Shown: positions 28,551-38,262 of the stretch, one piece after another
Layout: each line of letters opens with the position of its first letter
Numbering within the stretch: position 1 is the first letter of the stretch
DNA from: Pseudomonas fluvialis
GTDB taxonomy: Bacteria > Pseudomonadota > Gammaproteobacteria > Pseudomonadales > Pseudomonadaceae
Length of the DNA: 64,000 nt
Reading direction: 5' to 3'
Assembly (NCBI RefSeq): GCF_002234375.1
Contig: NZ_NMQV01000005.1
Location: 186,001 to 250,000 of the forward strand
Position numbers and translations under genes: made by a program
The notes under the pieces: model-generated
Database searches by the model: none
What the model saw: only the letters and a program-made list of their open reading frames with translations
Told to the model about the DNA's origin: nothing

Positions 28551-31478
28551 ATGCCCAAAGGATTGACCCGCGCCCTGCGCGCGCTTGCCGTAACCCTCAC
28601 CCTCTACAGCCTGCTGGGCTTTCTGCTGATTCCCGGTCTGGCCCTGCGCCTGATCAACCAGCAGCTCAGCCTGCAGGCCAGCGAAGCTGCCAGTCTGCAA
28701 CGCCTGCAGCTCAATCCCTTCACCCTGGAAGTACAGGCCTGGGGGCTACGTATCGGCACACCCGAGCAGGAGCCGATTCGTCTCGAGCAGCTGTATGCCG
28801 ACCTGCAATGGAGCAGCCTGTGGCAAGGTCGCCTGAACCTAGGTGAAGTACGCCTGCAGCAGCCGCAGATTGCCGTAGCCTTTGCCGCGGACGGTCAACT
28901 CAATCTGGCACAGCTGTTCAAACCCGGCCCGACCAGCGAGCCGCCCAGCGAATCCGCTGACAGCCCCATGCCCGCAATACGTCTGGAGCGTCTAGCCATC
29001 CGCCAGGGCGCCCTGGCCTTCGCCGACCAGCGCCTCGCCGAACCCATTGCCCTGGACTACCAGGACCTCGATCTGCAGCTGCTGCACCTCGACACCCGCG
29101 CCACGGAGCACGCCGCACTGCAGCTCAGCGCCCAGGGAGCGCAAGGTGGCAAGCTCGACTGGCAGGGTACGCTGCAGCTGCAACCGCTGCAGTCCAGCGG
29201 CCAGCTCAGCCTGCGCGATGTGCAACTGCAGGCGCTCTGGCCTTATGTCCGCGAACATCTGCCGCTGCAGCTGAAGGGCGGAGAACTACAGGTAGCCGCT
29301 CAGTACACTCTGGATCTCAGCCAGGGCACCGACCTGCGCCTGCAACAGCTGCATACCCGCCTGAACGCCCTGGCCCTGCACAGCGACAGCGACCAGCCCC
29401 TGCTCAAGCTGGCCAGCCTGGAATTGCACGATGGACAACTGGACCTGGCCAAGCAGCAGCTGCACCTCGGGCGTATCGATAGCCAGGCACTGCAAGCCTG
29501 GCTAAGCCGCGAAGCCGACGGCCAGCTGAACTGGCAGAAAGTGCTGGCTCAACCGCCTGGCCGCACGACCCCCGCTGCGCCGCCCGCAGCTACGCCGCCA
29601 AACGAGTCCAGTGAAACGGCTGAAACGGCTGAAACGGCTGAAACGAGTAACCAGCCCTGGCATATCCAGGTCAAGGCGCTTGACCTGCGTGATTACCAGC
29701 TGCACCTTGCCGACCACACCGTCAATCCACCGCTGGCCCTGGAGCTGAGCCAGCTGCAACTGAGCCTGCAGAACTTCGACAGCCGCTCAGCCCAAGCCTT
29801 CCCGGTCAGCCTGCAGAGCCAGGTCGGCAAACAGGGGCGCCTCAAAAGCAGTGGCCAGATACAACTGCAACCCCTGGCCGTGGAGCTGACCATCGATGCC
29901 CAGCAGCTCGATCTACGCCTGGCTCAGGGCTATCTCAATCCGTATGTGCGCCTTGAGCTGCGCAGCGGCCTGCTCGGCAGCCAGCTGCAGGTCAGCCTGC
30001 GCGACGGCACGCCCCTGCAACTGCAGGTACGCGGCGCCGCGCAGGTCGAGCAACTGCACAGCCTCGACAAGCTCAAGGGACGCGATTTCGTACGCTGGAA
30101 AAAACTCAACCTCGACGGCCTGGATTACCAGCACGGCGAGCACCTGCACATCGCCAGCGTCGACCTGCAACAGCCCTATGTGCGCTTCATCATCAATGAA
30201 GACCGCACCACCAACCTGGGTGAACTGCTGATACCCCAGCCCGCCAGCGCGCCTCCCGCAGCCGCCCCGGGCAGCCCCCTGGCCCTGCGCATCGGCGGTA
30301 TCGCCATCAACGACGGCTCGGCAAACTTTGCCGACTTCAGCCTGATGCCCAGCTTCGCCACCGCCATCCAGCAGTTGCACGGACGCATTGGCATGCTCGA
30401 CAGCCAGCGCAACAGTGCCGCCCGCGTGGATATCAGCGGCAAGGTCGACAAATATGCGCCGGTAAGCATCAAGGGCCAGCTCACCCCCTTCGACCCGCTG
30501 GCCAAACTGGACATCGCTACCCAGTTCAAGCGCGTCGAACTGACCACCCTGACCCCCTACTCCGGCAAGTTCGCCGGCTACCGCATTCGCAAGGGCCGGC
30601 TCAACCTCGACCTGCACTATCGCATCGAACAGGGCAAGCTGAATGCCGACAACGCTGTGGTGCTGGAGCAGCTGCAACTGGGCGAGAAAGTCGACAGCCC
30701 GGATGCCGTCGACCTGCCCATCCGTCTAGCCGTGGCCCTGCTCAAGGATACCGAAGGCAAGATAGAGATCCGCCTGCCCGTGCAGGGCGATCTGAACAAC
30801 CCCGAGTTCAGTGTCATGCCGATCGTCTGGCAGACCCTGCGCAACCTGGTCTTGCGCGCTGCCCAGGCGCCCTTCAAGTTCGTCGCCGGGCTAGTCGGCG
30901 GCAACAACGCCGACCTCAGTGTGGTGCCCTTCGCCGCCGGCAGCCAGCAACTGGATGGTGCGGCCCAGGACAATCTACGCACGCTGGGCAAAGCGCTGCA
31001 GGACCGCCCGGCATTGCGCCTGGAAATCGAAGCGCTGGCCAGCACGGCCGCCGATGGCCCGCACGTCGCTGCAGCCCGCCTGGAGCGCGAATACCAGTAC
31101 ACCTGGTACCGTCTCCTGCAACGACGTGGTGAGCGAGTGCCCGCCTCGGCACGTGAACTGCAGGTTCCCGAAGACGACAAGCCGGCGCTGCTGGAAGGCA
31201 TCTATCGCGCGCGCCTCAAGCAACAGCCCCCAGCGGCCTGGCGCGAGCTAGACGATGAGCAACGCACTGCGCAACTGCGCCAGGCCCTGCTGCAACACTG
31301 GCAAGGCAGCAACCTGCTACTGCGCCAACTGGCACAGACCCGTGCTACCGCCATCAAGGACTTCCTGGTCAGTGAAGCCGGCCTGGAAGACAGCCGCGTC
31401 TATCTGCTCGACGTCAGCGTCGAAGCCGGCGAGCCCGAGCGGGCCAGCGAAACCCGCCTGCATCTGGATAGCCTATGA
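28551..31478 (+). CDS. DUF748 / AsmA-like envelope protein
   Basis: A 975-residue protein with one N-terminal membrane segment (about residues 15-33) and a very long periplasmic beta-rich region composed of AsmA-like repeats (LQLNPFTLEVQAWGLRIG near residue 50; SVDLQQPYVRFIINEDRTTNLGEL near 550), consistent with DUF748 (TamB/AsmA-type bridge-like lipid-transport folds). The C-terminal part resembles an OmpA-like tail (FAAGSQQLDGAAQDNLRTLGKAL). Function is not known; lipid transfer across the envelope is inference from the superfamily. A 9-bp tandem repeat lies within it, and it overlaps the next gene by four bases. Confidence 0.8.
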   Translation: MPKGLTRALRALAVTLTLYSLLGFLLIPGLALRLINQQLSLQASEAASLQRLQLNPFTLEVQAWGLRIGTPEQEPIRLEQLYADLQWSSLWQGRLNLGEVRLQQPQIAVAFAADGQLNLAQLFKPGPTSEPPSESADSPMPAIRLERLAIRQGALAFADQRLAEPIALDYQDLDLQLLHLDTRATEHAALQLSAQGAQGGKLDWQGTLQLQPLQSSGQLSLRDVQLQALWPYVREHLPLQLKGGELQVAAQYTLDLSQGTDLRLQQLHTRLNALALHSDSDQPLLKLASLELHDGQLDLAKQQLHLGRIDSQALQAWLSREADGQLNWQKVLAQPPGRTTPAAPPAATPPNESSETAETAETAETSNQPWHIQVKALDLRDYQLHLADHTVNPPLALELSQLQLSLQNFDSRSAQAFPVSLQSQVGKQGRLKSSGQIQLQPLAVELTIDAQQLDLRLAQGYLNPYVRLELRSGLLGSQLQVSLRDGTPLQLQVRGAAQVEQLHSLDKLKGRDFVRWKKLNLDGLDYQHGEHLHIASVDLQQPYVRFIINEDRTTNLGELLIPQPASAPPAAAPGSPLALRIGGIAINDGSANFADFSLMPSFATAIQQLHGRIGMLDSQRNSAARVDISGKVDKYAPVSIKGQLTPFDPLAKLDIATQFKRVELTTLTPYSGKFAGYRIRKGRLNLDLHYRIEQGKLNADNAVVLEQLQLGEKVDSPDAVDLPIRLAVALLKDTEGKIEIRLPVQGDLNNPEFSVMPIVWQTLRNLVLRAAQAPFKFVAGLVGGNNADLSVVPFAAGSQQLDGAAQDNLRTLGKALQDRPALRLEIEALASTAADGPHVAAARLEREYQYTWYRLLQRRGERVPASARELQVPEDDKPALLEGIYRARLKQQPPAAWRELDDEQRTAQLRQALLQHWQGSNLLLRQLAQTRATAIKDFLVSEAGLEDSRVYLLDVSVEAGEPERASETRLHLDSL
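29613..29639 (+). repeat. 9-bp tandem repeat (three units) inside the DUF748 gene
   Basis: Three perfect copies of GAAACGGCT encode repeated Glu-Thr-Ala in an otherwise low-complexity linker (PPAATPPNESSETAETAET). The repeat lies in the disordered stretch between beta-rich segments. Being a multiple of three, gain or loss of a unit would keep the frame. Confidence 0.9.
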
Positions 31479-31786
31479 ACCACTACCGTGCGCTACCTCA
31501 CCTAGCCCTCACCCTTCTGCTGCTGAGCGGAGCCAGCCTGCCAGCGCAGGCCGACAGCCTGCGCTGCGGCAGCAGCCTGGTAAGCGAGGGTGATCGCAAG
31601 TTCGAAGTACTACAGGCCTGCGGCGAGCCGCGCTACCGCGACCCGGTAGGCTATACCCTCGGCCCTTACGAGCGCCGCGAGCTGCTGATCGAGGAATGGG
31701 TGTACGGCCCGAACAACGGCATGCTCAATATCCTGACCTTCGAAGGTAACCGCCTGGTGCGCATCGAACGCAAGAGGAACCGCTGA
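31475..31786 (+). CDS. DUF2845 periplasmic protein, first of two
   Basis: A 103-residue protein with a signal peptide ending near PAQA (about residue 26), followed by the DUF2845 pattern: RCGSSLVSEGDRKFEVLQACGEP with paired cysteines, then an EEWVYGPNNGMLNILTFEGNRLV strand pattern (in SmpA/OmlA-like fashion). Function is unknown. It begins in the DUF748 stop (ATGA) and is followed two bases later by a paralogue, so the three genes are probably one operon. Confidence 0.85.
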   Translation: MNHYRALPHLALTLLLLSGASLPAQADSLRCGSSLVSEGDRKFEVLQACGEPRYRDPVGYTLGPYERRELLIEEWVYGPNNGMLNILTFEGNRLVRIERKRNR

Positions 31787-31787
31787 G

Positions 31788-32096
31788 ATGTCGCCCCGCC
31801 ACCTGCTGAGCCTGGTTTTGTTGCTGGGCAGTCCCGCACTGCTCCAGGCCGCCTCCACCCACCGCTGCGGCAACCAGCTGGTCAGCCTGGACGACAGCAG
31901 CCATGAAGTACACAGCAAGTGCGGCGAACCCAACAGCCGCGACCCGCTGGGCTACCGGGAACGCCGCGACGACTACGGTTTCCTTCACGAAGTGGCCGTC
32001 GAGGAATGGAGCTACGGGCCGTACAATGGCATGTACTACTTCCTGCGTTTCGAGGGTAACCGCCTGGTGCGCATCAGCAGCCGGCGTGGCCGCTGA
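31788..32096 (+). CDS. DUF2845 periplasmic protein, second of two
   Basis: A 102-residue paralogue of the preceding gene: signal peptide ending near LQAA, then HRCGNQLVSLDDSSHEVHSKCGEP and EEWSYGPYNGMYYFLRFEGNRLV. The same two-cysteine spacing and C-terminal strand are retained. The pair looks like an old tandem duplication. No function is known. Confidence 0.85.
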   Translation: MSPRHLLSLVLLLGSPALLQAASTHRCGNQLVSLDDSSHEVHSKCGEPNSRDPLGYRERRDDYGFLHEVAVEEWSYGPYNGMYYFLRFEGNRLVRISSRRGR

Positions 32097-32107
32097 CGCG
32101 CCGCCCG

Positions 32108-32941
32108 TCACGCCTGGCGCAGGTGCACCACGCGCTGCGGAAAGGGGATCTCGATACCGGCCGCAGCCAGACGCTGCTGGGCCTGCTCGGTAAAGGCAAA
32201 CAGCACTGGCCAGTAGTCCGGCGAATTGACCCACAGGCGCAACGATAGGTTGATGGCACTGTCGCCCAGCGCGGTTACCACCACCTGTGGCGAGGGATCA
32301 CGCAGCACCCTGCTGTCCTCGGCCACCGCCAGCAACACGCTGCGGGCCTGCTGCACATCGCTACCGTAGGCAATGCCCAGGTTGATGTCCACACGACGGG
32401 TCGGCTGCCGCGAGTGGTTGATGATCACCCCGTTGGACAGGCTGCCATTCGGCAATACCAGCAGTTTGTTGTCGGCACTGCGCAGCGTCGTGTGGAAGAT
32501 CTGGATACTGTCCACCGTACCACTGACCCCCTGTGCCTCAATCCACTCCCCCACCCGGAAAGGGCGAAACAGCAGAATCAACACCCCGCCGGCAAAATTG
32601 CCCAGGCTGCCCTGCAACGCCAGGCCGATAGCTAGGCCGGCGGCACCGATCACGGCAATGAACGACGTGGTCTCCACGCCGATCATCGAGGCCACGCTAA
32701 CCAGCAGCAGGACCTTGAGCAGGATGTTCGCCAGGCTACCGATAAAACCATGCAGGGTTGGGTCCACCTGACGCGACTGCAGCAAATTGCCGACCCGTCG
32801 GGTCAAACCGTTGACCAGCCACCAGCCCACCGTCAGGGTCAGCAAGGCCAGCAGCAACTGTCCGGCATATTGCATGACAACCGGCAGCCAGGCCTCCGAG
32901 CGATCCAGCCAGTGTTCCAGTTGTTGCACGTTCATCTCCAT
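32108..32941 (-). CDS. MscS-family small-conductance mechanosensitive channel
   Basis: This 277-residue channel of MscS size has three N-terminal membrane helices, a pore helix with the glycine/alanine pattern GAAGLAIGLALQGSLGNFAGG and the following FRPFRVGEWIEAQGVSGTV beta domain. It releases osmolytes on hypo-osmotic shock. The ATG at 32941 has AAGGAGG five bases upstream, so it is preferred to the ATG two codons further in. It lies downstream of yajQ on the same strand, separated by a strong terminator. Confidence 0.92.
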   Translation of the reverse strand: MEMNVQQLEHWLDRSEAWLPVVMQYAGQLLLALLTLTVGWWLVNGLTRRVGNLLQSRQVDPTLHGFIGSLANILLKVLLLVSVASMIGVETTSFIAVIGAAGLAIGLALQGSLGNFAGGVLILLFRPFRVGEWIEAQGVSGTVDSIQIFHTTLRSADNKLLVLPNGSLSNGVIINHSRQPTRRVDINLGIAYGSDVQQARSVLLAVAEDSRVLRDPSPQVVVTALGDSAINLSLRLWVNSPDYWPVLFAFTEQAQQRLAAAGIEIPFPQRVVHLRQA

Positions 32942-32963
32942 GCCTACCTCCTTGGTTTGCCAC

Positions 32964-32999
32964 AAAAAAAGACGTCGCCTGGCGCAACCAGGCGACGTC
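32964..32999 (-). terminator. Rho-independent terminator after yajQ
   Basis: Reading on the minus strand, a 12-bp stem (GACGTCGCCTGG / CCAGGCGACGTC) with a five-base loop is followed by seven T residues. It ends the yajQ transcript about 25 bases before the mscS start. Confidence 0.92.
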
Positions 33000-33046
33000 C
33001 ATTGTCCGACCCGCGACAAGCCACCGGGTTCCCCCGGCGCTGCGCA

Positions 33047-33526
33047 TCAGTCGCGGAAGTTGTTGAACTGCAAGGGCATCCCCAGGCTTTGCGTGCGCAG
33101 CAGGGCAATCACTTCCTGCAGCTCATCGCGTTTCTTGCCGGTCACCCGCACCTGCTCACCCTGAATGGCCGCCTGCACCTTGATCTTCGAGTCCTTGATC
33201 AACGCGACGATCTTTTTCGCCAGCTCCTTGTCGATCCCCTCGCGCAGCAGCACCTCCTGCTTCATGACCTTGCCCGAGGCATAGGCGTCCTTGACTTCCA
33301 GGCACTGGCAATCGATCTTGCGTTTGATCAGGCTGCCGCGCAGGATGTCGAGCACCTGCTCAAGCATGAACTCGGCCTCGGCGGTAATCGTCACGGTCTT
33401 GTCCTTGTGCTCCAGGCTGCATTTGCCACGCAGGTCGAAGCGCCGCTCCAGTTCCTTAACAGCGTTGTCCACGGCATTGGTAACCTCGTGCTTGTCCAGT
33501 TCGGACACCACGTCGAACGAAGGCAT
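33047..33526 (-). CDS. yajQ: YajQ-family cyclic-di-GMP-binding protein
   Basis: YajQ-family proteins (159 residues here) bind nucleotides; the Xanthomonas homologue XC_3703 binds cyclic-di-GMP and acts with a LysR regulator. The start [15 protein letters not shown] is diagnostic, and an AGGAGAG sits upstream of the ATG at 33526. Conserved C-terminal blocks include [25 protein letters not shown]. It is divergent from the response regulator at 33690. Confidence 0.93.
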   Translation of the reverse strand: MPSFDVVSELDKHEVTNAVDNAVKELERRFDLRGKCSLEHKDKTVTITAEAEFMLEQVLDILRGSLIKRKIDCQCLEVKDAYASGKVMKQEVLLREGIDKELAKKIVALIKDSKIKVQAAIQGEQVRVTGKKRDELQEVIALLRTQSLGMPLQFNNFRD

Positions 33527-33689
33527 GAAAACTCTCCTGATAAACGGTACGAAGCCCATCACGGATGGGGCGTACCTGGCTTGACGATAAAAAGGCCGGC
33601 TCATTATAACTGAGCCTCCCAAAACACTGCGGATTCGGCAGCCATGCCACCTCATGATCCGCTCCGCCTCAGCGACCAGCGAGACACGC

Positions 33690-34649
33690 ATGCCCAATCC
33701 TCAACTCAGCATCCTGGTGGTGGACGACGCCAAGTTCTCCAGCGCCATGATCGGCCGCAGCCTGCGCCAGGCCGGCTACCAGGACATCCGCTTTGCCCAC
33801 AGCGCGGCCGATGCCCTGCAGCAGCTGGAACAGCGCCCGGCCAGCGTGTTGCTCGCCGACTGGCTGATGCCGGAAACCGACGGCCTGCAACTGACCGCCC
33901 AGGTACGCCAGCTCGACGAAAGCATCAACCACTACACCTATGTCATCCTGCTCACCGGCAAGGAAGGCGACAACGCCCTCAGCGAAGCCTTCGACCACGG
34001 TGTCGACGACTTCATCAACAAGGGCCAGATGAACGAGCAGTTGCTACCCCGGGTCTTTGCCGCTGATCGCCTGTGCAACACCCTGCAGCGCCTGCTCATC
34101 GAAAACCGCCTGCTCACCCAGAACATCGCCAGCCTCGAACAGCGCAATCTGGTCGACCCACTGACCGGGCTGGGCAATGCCCGCCTGCTGCAACAGCGCC
34201 TGCAGGACAGCCTACGCCAGGTCGACACCCGCGGCGGCGCCGTATGTTTCCTGCTGGTCGCCCTGCAGGGCGTGGACAACCTGCGCCTGCAACATGGCCC
34301 TGCCTATCTACAGGAACTGCAGCGTGGCGTGGCCCGCCGCCTGCAGCAACTGGTCCGCCCGCTGGATGTGCTGGCGCGCCTGGACGACGAGCACTTTGCC
34401 GTCATCACCCTGCTGGAAAACCTCCAGGAATGCTCGCCGACCAGCTTCAAGCGCCTGCATGAGGGGCTCAATCTCAAGGCCTTCAAGACCAGCGAAGGCT
34501 TTGTCAGCGTCAAGGCGGCCATCGCCCTGGTCGGCATGGACGGCAAGGCGCTACCGATCAATGCCGAGCAACTGTTCGCCGAAGCCCGCCAGTTGCTTCC
34601 GGAAGCCATTGCCAGCGGCCGCATGGCTGCCACCCGCCTGCCTCACTGA
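33690..34649 (+). CDS. Response regulator with degenerate GGDEF domain
   Basis: The 319-residue protein has a receiver domain (residues 7-125; phospho-acceptor Asp in [19 protein letters not shown] loop), a short linker, and a diguanylate cyclase-like domain starting [12 protein letters not shown]. The signature GGDEF is replaced by LDDEH, so cyclase activity is unlikely; it may act as a c-di-GMP/GTP binding or protein-interaction module. panE follows immediately (ATG adjacent to the stop). The histidine kinase at 35612 is a plausible partner. Confidence 0.88.
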   Translation: MPNPQLSILVVDDAKFSSAMIGRSLRQAGYQDIRFAHSAADALQQLEQRPASVLLADWLMPETDGLQLTAQVRQLDESINHYTYVILLTGKEGDNALSEAFDHGVDDFINKGQMNEQLLPRVFAADRLCNTLQRLLIENRLLTQNIASLEQRNLVDPLTGLGNARLLQQRLQDSLRQVDTRGGAVCFLLVALQGVDNLRLQHGPAYLQELQRGVARRLQQLVRPLDVLARLDDEHFAVITLLENLQECSPTSFKRLHEGLNLKAFKTSEGFVSVKAAIALVGMDGKALPINAEQLFAEARQLLPEAIASGRMAATRLPH

Positions 34650-35555
<906 letters not shown>

Positions 35556-35611
35556 GCTGGCGGCCGTCCGGCACACAGGCTACCCTGCCGCACAGCCGTG
35601 GAGACTGCCGT

Positions 35612-37630
35612 GTGAACAAGCTGCGTCAACGCCTCGACAACCTGCCGGTCGGCCACAAGCTGCTGGCAGCCCTGCTGGTGCTCCTGCTGGCCGTACTGCT
35701 GCTGGCCAACCTGGCGTTCATCAGTGCCGCCTACTGGATCTCCCGGGAGAGCCTGACCCCTCAATCGCTGCACACCCTGGCTCGCCTGATCGCCAGCCCG
35801 GCCCTCAGCCAGCAGGCGCTGAGTTCGCCACAGGCCGCGCAGGCCGTGCTGCAGCACCTGGATAGCTATACCAGCCTGCGTGCCGCCGCACTGTACGACC
35901 GCCAGGGCAACCTGCTCGCGCAACTGCAGCGCGGCAGCCCCTTGCCACTGCCGGAACAGGCCAGCGCACTGGCCAACTGGCAACAGCAGGAGTTTCGCGC
36001 CAGCCTGCTGCAGGCCCTGCCCGAACAGGCCAGGCAGCCCGGCTACCTGCTCCTGGTGGCCAGTAGCGAAGTACCGGGCGCCTTCTATACCGGTACGCTC
36101 AGCGCCAGCCTGGTGATCCTGCTGTGCAGCCTGCTGTTCGGCGTCTGGGTATTGCGCCAGGTACGCCGCCTGATCACCCGGCCGATCCGCCGCCTGGAAG
36201 AGTTGTCGCAGCGGGTCACCCGCGAAGAAAACTATGCACTGCGCGCCCGCCCCGGTAATCAGGACGAGATCGGCAGCCTGGCCACGGCCTTCAACACCAT
36301 GCTCGAACGCATGGCCAACCGCGAACGCGAGCTGCAGGAGGCCCATGCACAAACCCGCCAGCAGAGCGAGGCGCACGAGCGCAGCAACCGTAAGCTGGCC
36401 CTGGAAGTGCAGGTGCGCAGCAAGATCGAGAAGAAGCTCACCGGTTTCCAGAAATACCTCAACGACATCATCGACTCCATGCCCTCGGCACTGATCGCCG
36501 TCGACGAGCAACTCTATGTCAGCCAATGGAACCAGCAGGCCAGCCGCCTGGCCGGCTGCACGGCCGAACAGGCCCTGCACCGCCCCTGTACCCAGGCCTT
36601 CGCCGCGCTGCGCGATTACCTGCTGCCCTTGCAGCAGTGCCTGGCCCGCCAGCAGGTACAGCGTATCGAGCGGGTCTGCTGGCCCGATGCCCAGGGCCAG
36701 CCACGTCACTATGACCTGACCCTCTACCCACTGAGCGGCAAACATGGTCTGGTGATCCGCATCGACGACATCACCGAACGTCTGGCCATGGAGGCGCTGA
36801 TGGTACAGTCGGAAAAGATGCTGTCGATCGGCGGCCTGGCAGCCGGCATGGCCCATGAAATCAACAATCCACTGGGCGCCATCCTGCACAATGTACAGAA
36901 CATCCGCCGGCGCCTGTCTGTCGACCTGCCCCGTAACCAGGACGCTGCACTGAGCAGCGGCGTGCGCCTGGAAGCAGTCAACCATTACCTGCAGGCGCGT
37001 GACATCCCCCACCTGCTGGAAGGTATCCAGCAGGCCGGCAGCCGGGCCAGTCGCATCGTGCGGCACATGCTCAGCTTCAGCCGGCGCAGCGACCACCTGT
37101 TGCACCCCTGTGCACTGGAGCCCCTGCTCGAGCAAGCGCTGGAAATCGCCGGCAACGACTTTGCGCTGGTCGAAGGCCTGGATTTCCAGCACCTGCACAT
37201 CGAGCGCGACTATGCCAGCGACCTGCCCGCCGTGCCGGTGATTGCCAGCGAACTGGAACAGGTGCTGCTCAACCTGCTGAAGAACGCTGCGCAGGCCATC
37301 CAGCAGCGCCCCGCAGGTAGCCCGCCCGGACGCATCCTGCTGCGCACCCGACGCTGTGGTGCCTGGGCGCAGATCGAGTTGCAGGACAATGGCATGGGCA
37401 TGGATGACGCGGTACGCAAGCGTATCTTCGAGCCGTTCTTCACCACCAAGGATGTCGGCCAGGGCAGCGGCCTGGGCCTGTCAGTGTCGTATTTCATCAT
37501 CACCAACAACCACAAGGGGCAGATGGACGTACAGGCCCGCCCCGGCCAGGGCACCTGCTTCACCCTGCGCCTGCCGCTACCTGGTGTTTTACCGTCGCCC
37601 CCTGCACAAGCAGGGGCAGACACGGAATAA
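35612..37630 (+). CDS. Membrane sensor histidine kinase with HAMP and PAS domains
   Basis: The 672-residue kinase starts at a GTG (VNKLRQRL); the open frame upstream overlaps panE and is not credible. Two membrane helices (about 17-40 and 162-185) bracket a periplasmic sensor domain, followed by HAMP (TRPIRRLEELSQRV), a PAS region (about 285-390), HisKA with phospho-acceptor H415 in GMAHEINNPLGAI, and HATPase (NLLKNAAQA; GMGMDD; GSGLGLSVSY). No response regulator is fused. The REC-GGDEF gene two positions upstream is a candidate partner. Confidence 0.9.
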   Translation: MNKLRQRLDNLPVGHKLLAALLVLLLAVLLLANLAFISAAYWISRESLTPQSLHTLARLIASPALSQQALSSPQAAQAVLQHLDSYTSLRAAALYDRQGNLLAQLQRGSPLPLPEQASALANWQQQEFRASLLQALPEQARQPGYLLLVASSEVPGAFYTGTLSASLVILLCSLLFGVWVLRQVRRLITRPIRRLEELSQRVTREENYALRARPGNQDEIGSLATAFNTMLERMANRERELQEAHAQTRQQSEAHERSNRKLALEVQVRSKIEKKLTGFQKYLNDIIDSMPSALIAVDEQLYVSQWNQQASRLAGCTAEQALHRPCTQAFAALRDYLLPLQQCLARQQVQRIERVCWPDAQGQPRHYDLTLYPLSGKHGLVIRIDDITERLAMEALMVQSEKMLSIGGLAAGMAHEINNPLGAILHNVQNIRRRLSVDLPRNQDAALSSGVRLEAVNHYLQARDIPHLLEGIQQAGSRASRIVRHMLSFSRRSDHLLHPCALEPLLEQALEIAGNDFALVEGLDFQHLHIERDYASDLPAVPVIASELEQVLLNLLKNAAQAIQQRPAGSPPGRILLRTRRCGAWAQIELQDNGMGMDDAVRKRIFEPFFTTKDVGQGSGLGLSVSYFIITNNHKGQMDVQARPGQGTCFTLRLPLPGVLPSPPAQAGADTE

Positions 37631-37665
37631 TGCCCGCCCCGTCATGTCGAGAAGGACTGCCAGTC

Positions 37666-38241
37666 ATGGGCTATCGCCTATCGAAGATCTACACCCGCAC
37701 CGGTGACCAGGGTGAAACCGGGCTGGCCGATGGCCGCCGGGTTGCCAAGGATCACCCACGTATCGAAGCCATCGGCGAGGTGGACATGCTCAACAGCCAG
37801 CTGGGCCTGCTGATCGCCGAACTGGTCGAACAACAGAGCATGTGGCCGGCCCTCGGCGAACTGCTCGAGGTCCTCGAGCCTTGCCAGCATCGCCTGTTCG
37901 ATCTGGGCGGCGAGCTGGCCATGCCCGAATACCAGGCCCTGCAGGACAGCGACATCGAGGTCCTCGAACAGGCCATCGACCGCTGGAACGAAGAGGTCGG
38001 CCCGCTCAAGGAATTCATCCTGCCGGGCGGCTCACGACTGCTCGCCCAGGCGCATGTCTGCCGTAGCCAGGCGCGCACCGCCGAACGCCGCTGCCAGCAG
38101 CTCAACGCCCTGGAGCCGCTACGTGGTACGGGCCTGGCCTACCTCAATCGTCTCTCCGACCTGCTGTTTGTCGGCAGTCGGCTGATTGGCAAGCGCATGC
38201 ATATTGGCGAAATCCTCTGGCGCGCCGCCGAGCGTCGCTGA
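37666..38241 (+). CDS. PduO-type cob(I)alamin adenosyltransferase
   Basis: The 191-residue protein transfers the adenosyl group of ATP to cob(I)alamin or cob(I)yrinic acid diamide. Family motifs are SKIYTRTGDQGETGLADG at the N-terminus, EAIGEVDMLNSQLG, the catalytic R in CRSQARTAERR, and LNRLSDLLFV. The start at 37666 is chosen for the conserved N-terminus and an upstream GAAGGA. No other cobalamin genes are nearby. Confidence 0.92.
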   Translation: MGYRLSKIYTRTGDQGETGLADGRRVAKDHPRIEAIGEVDMLNSQLGLLIAELVEQQSMWPALGELLEVLEPCQHRLFDLGGELAMPEYQALQDSDIEVLEQAIDRWNEEVGPLKEFILPGGSRLLAQAHVCRSQARTAERRCQQLNALEPLRGTGLAYLNRLSDLLFVGSRLIGKRMHIGEILWRAAERR

Positions 38242-38262
38242 CCCCGACCTGCCCGGCGGCCG

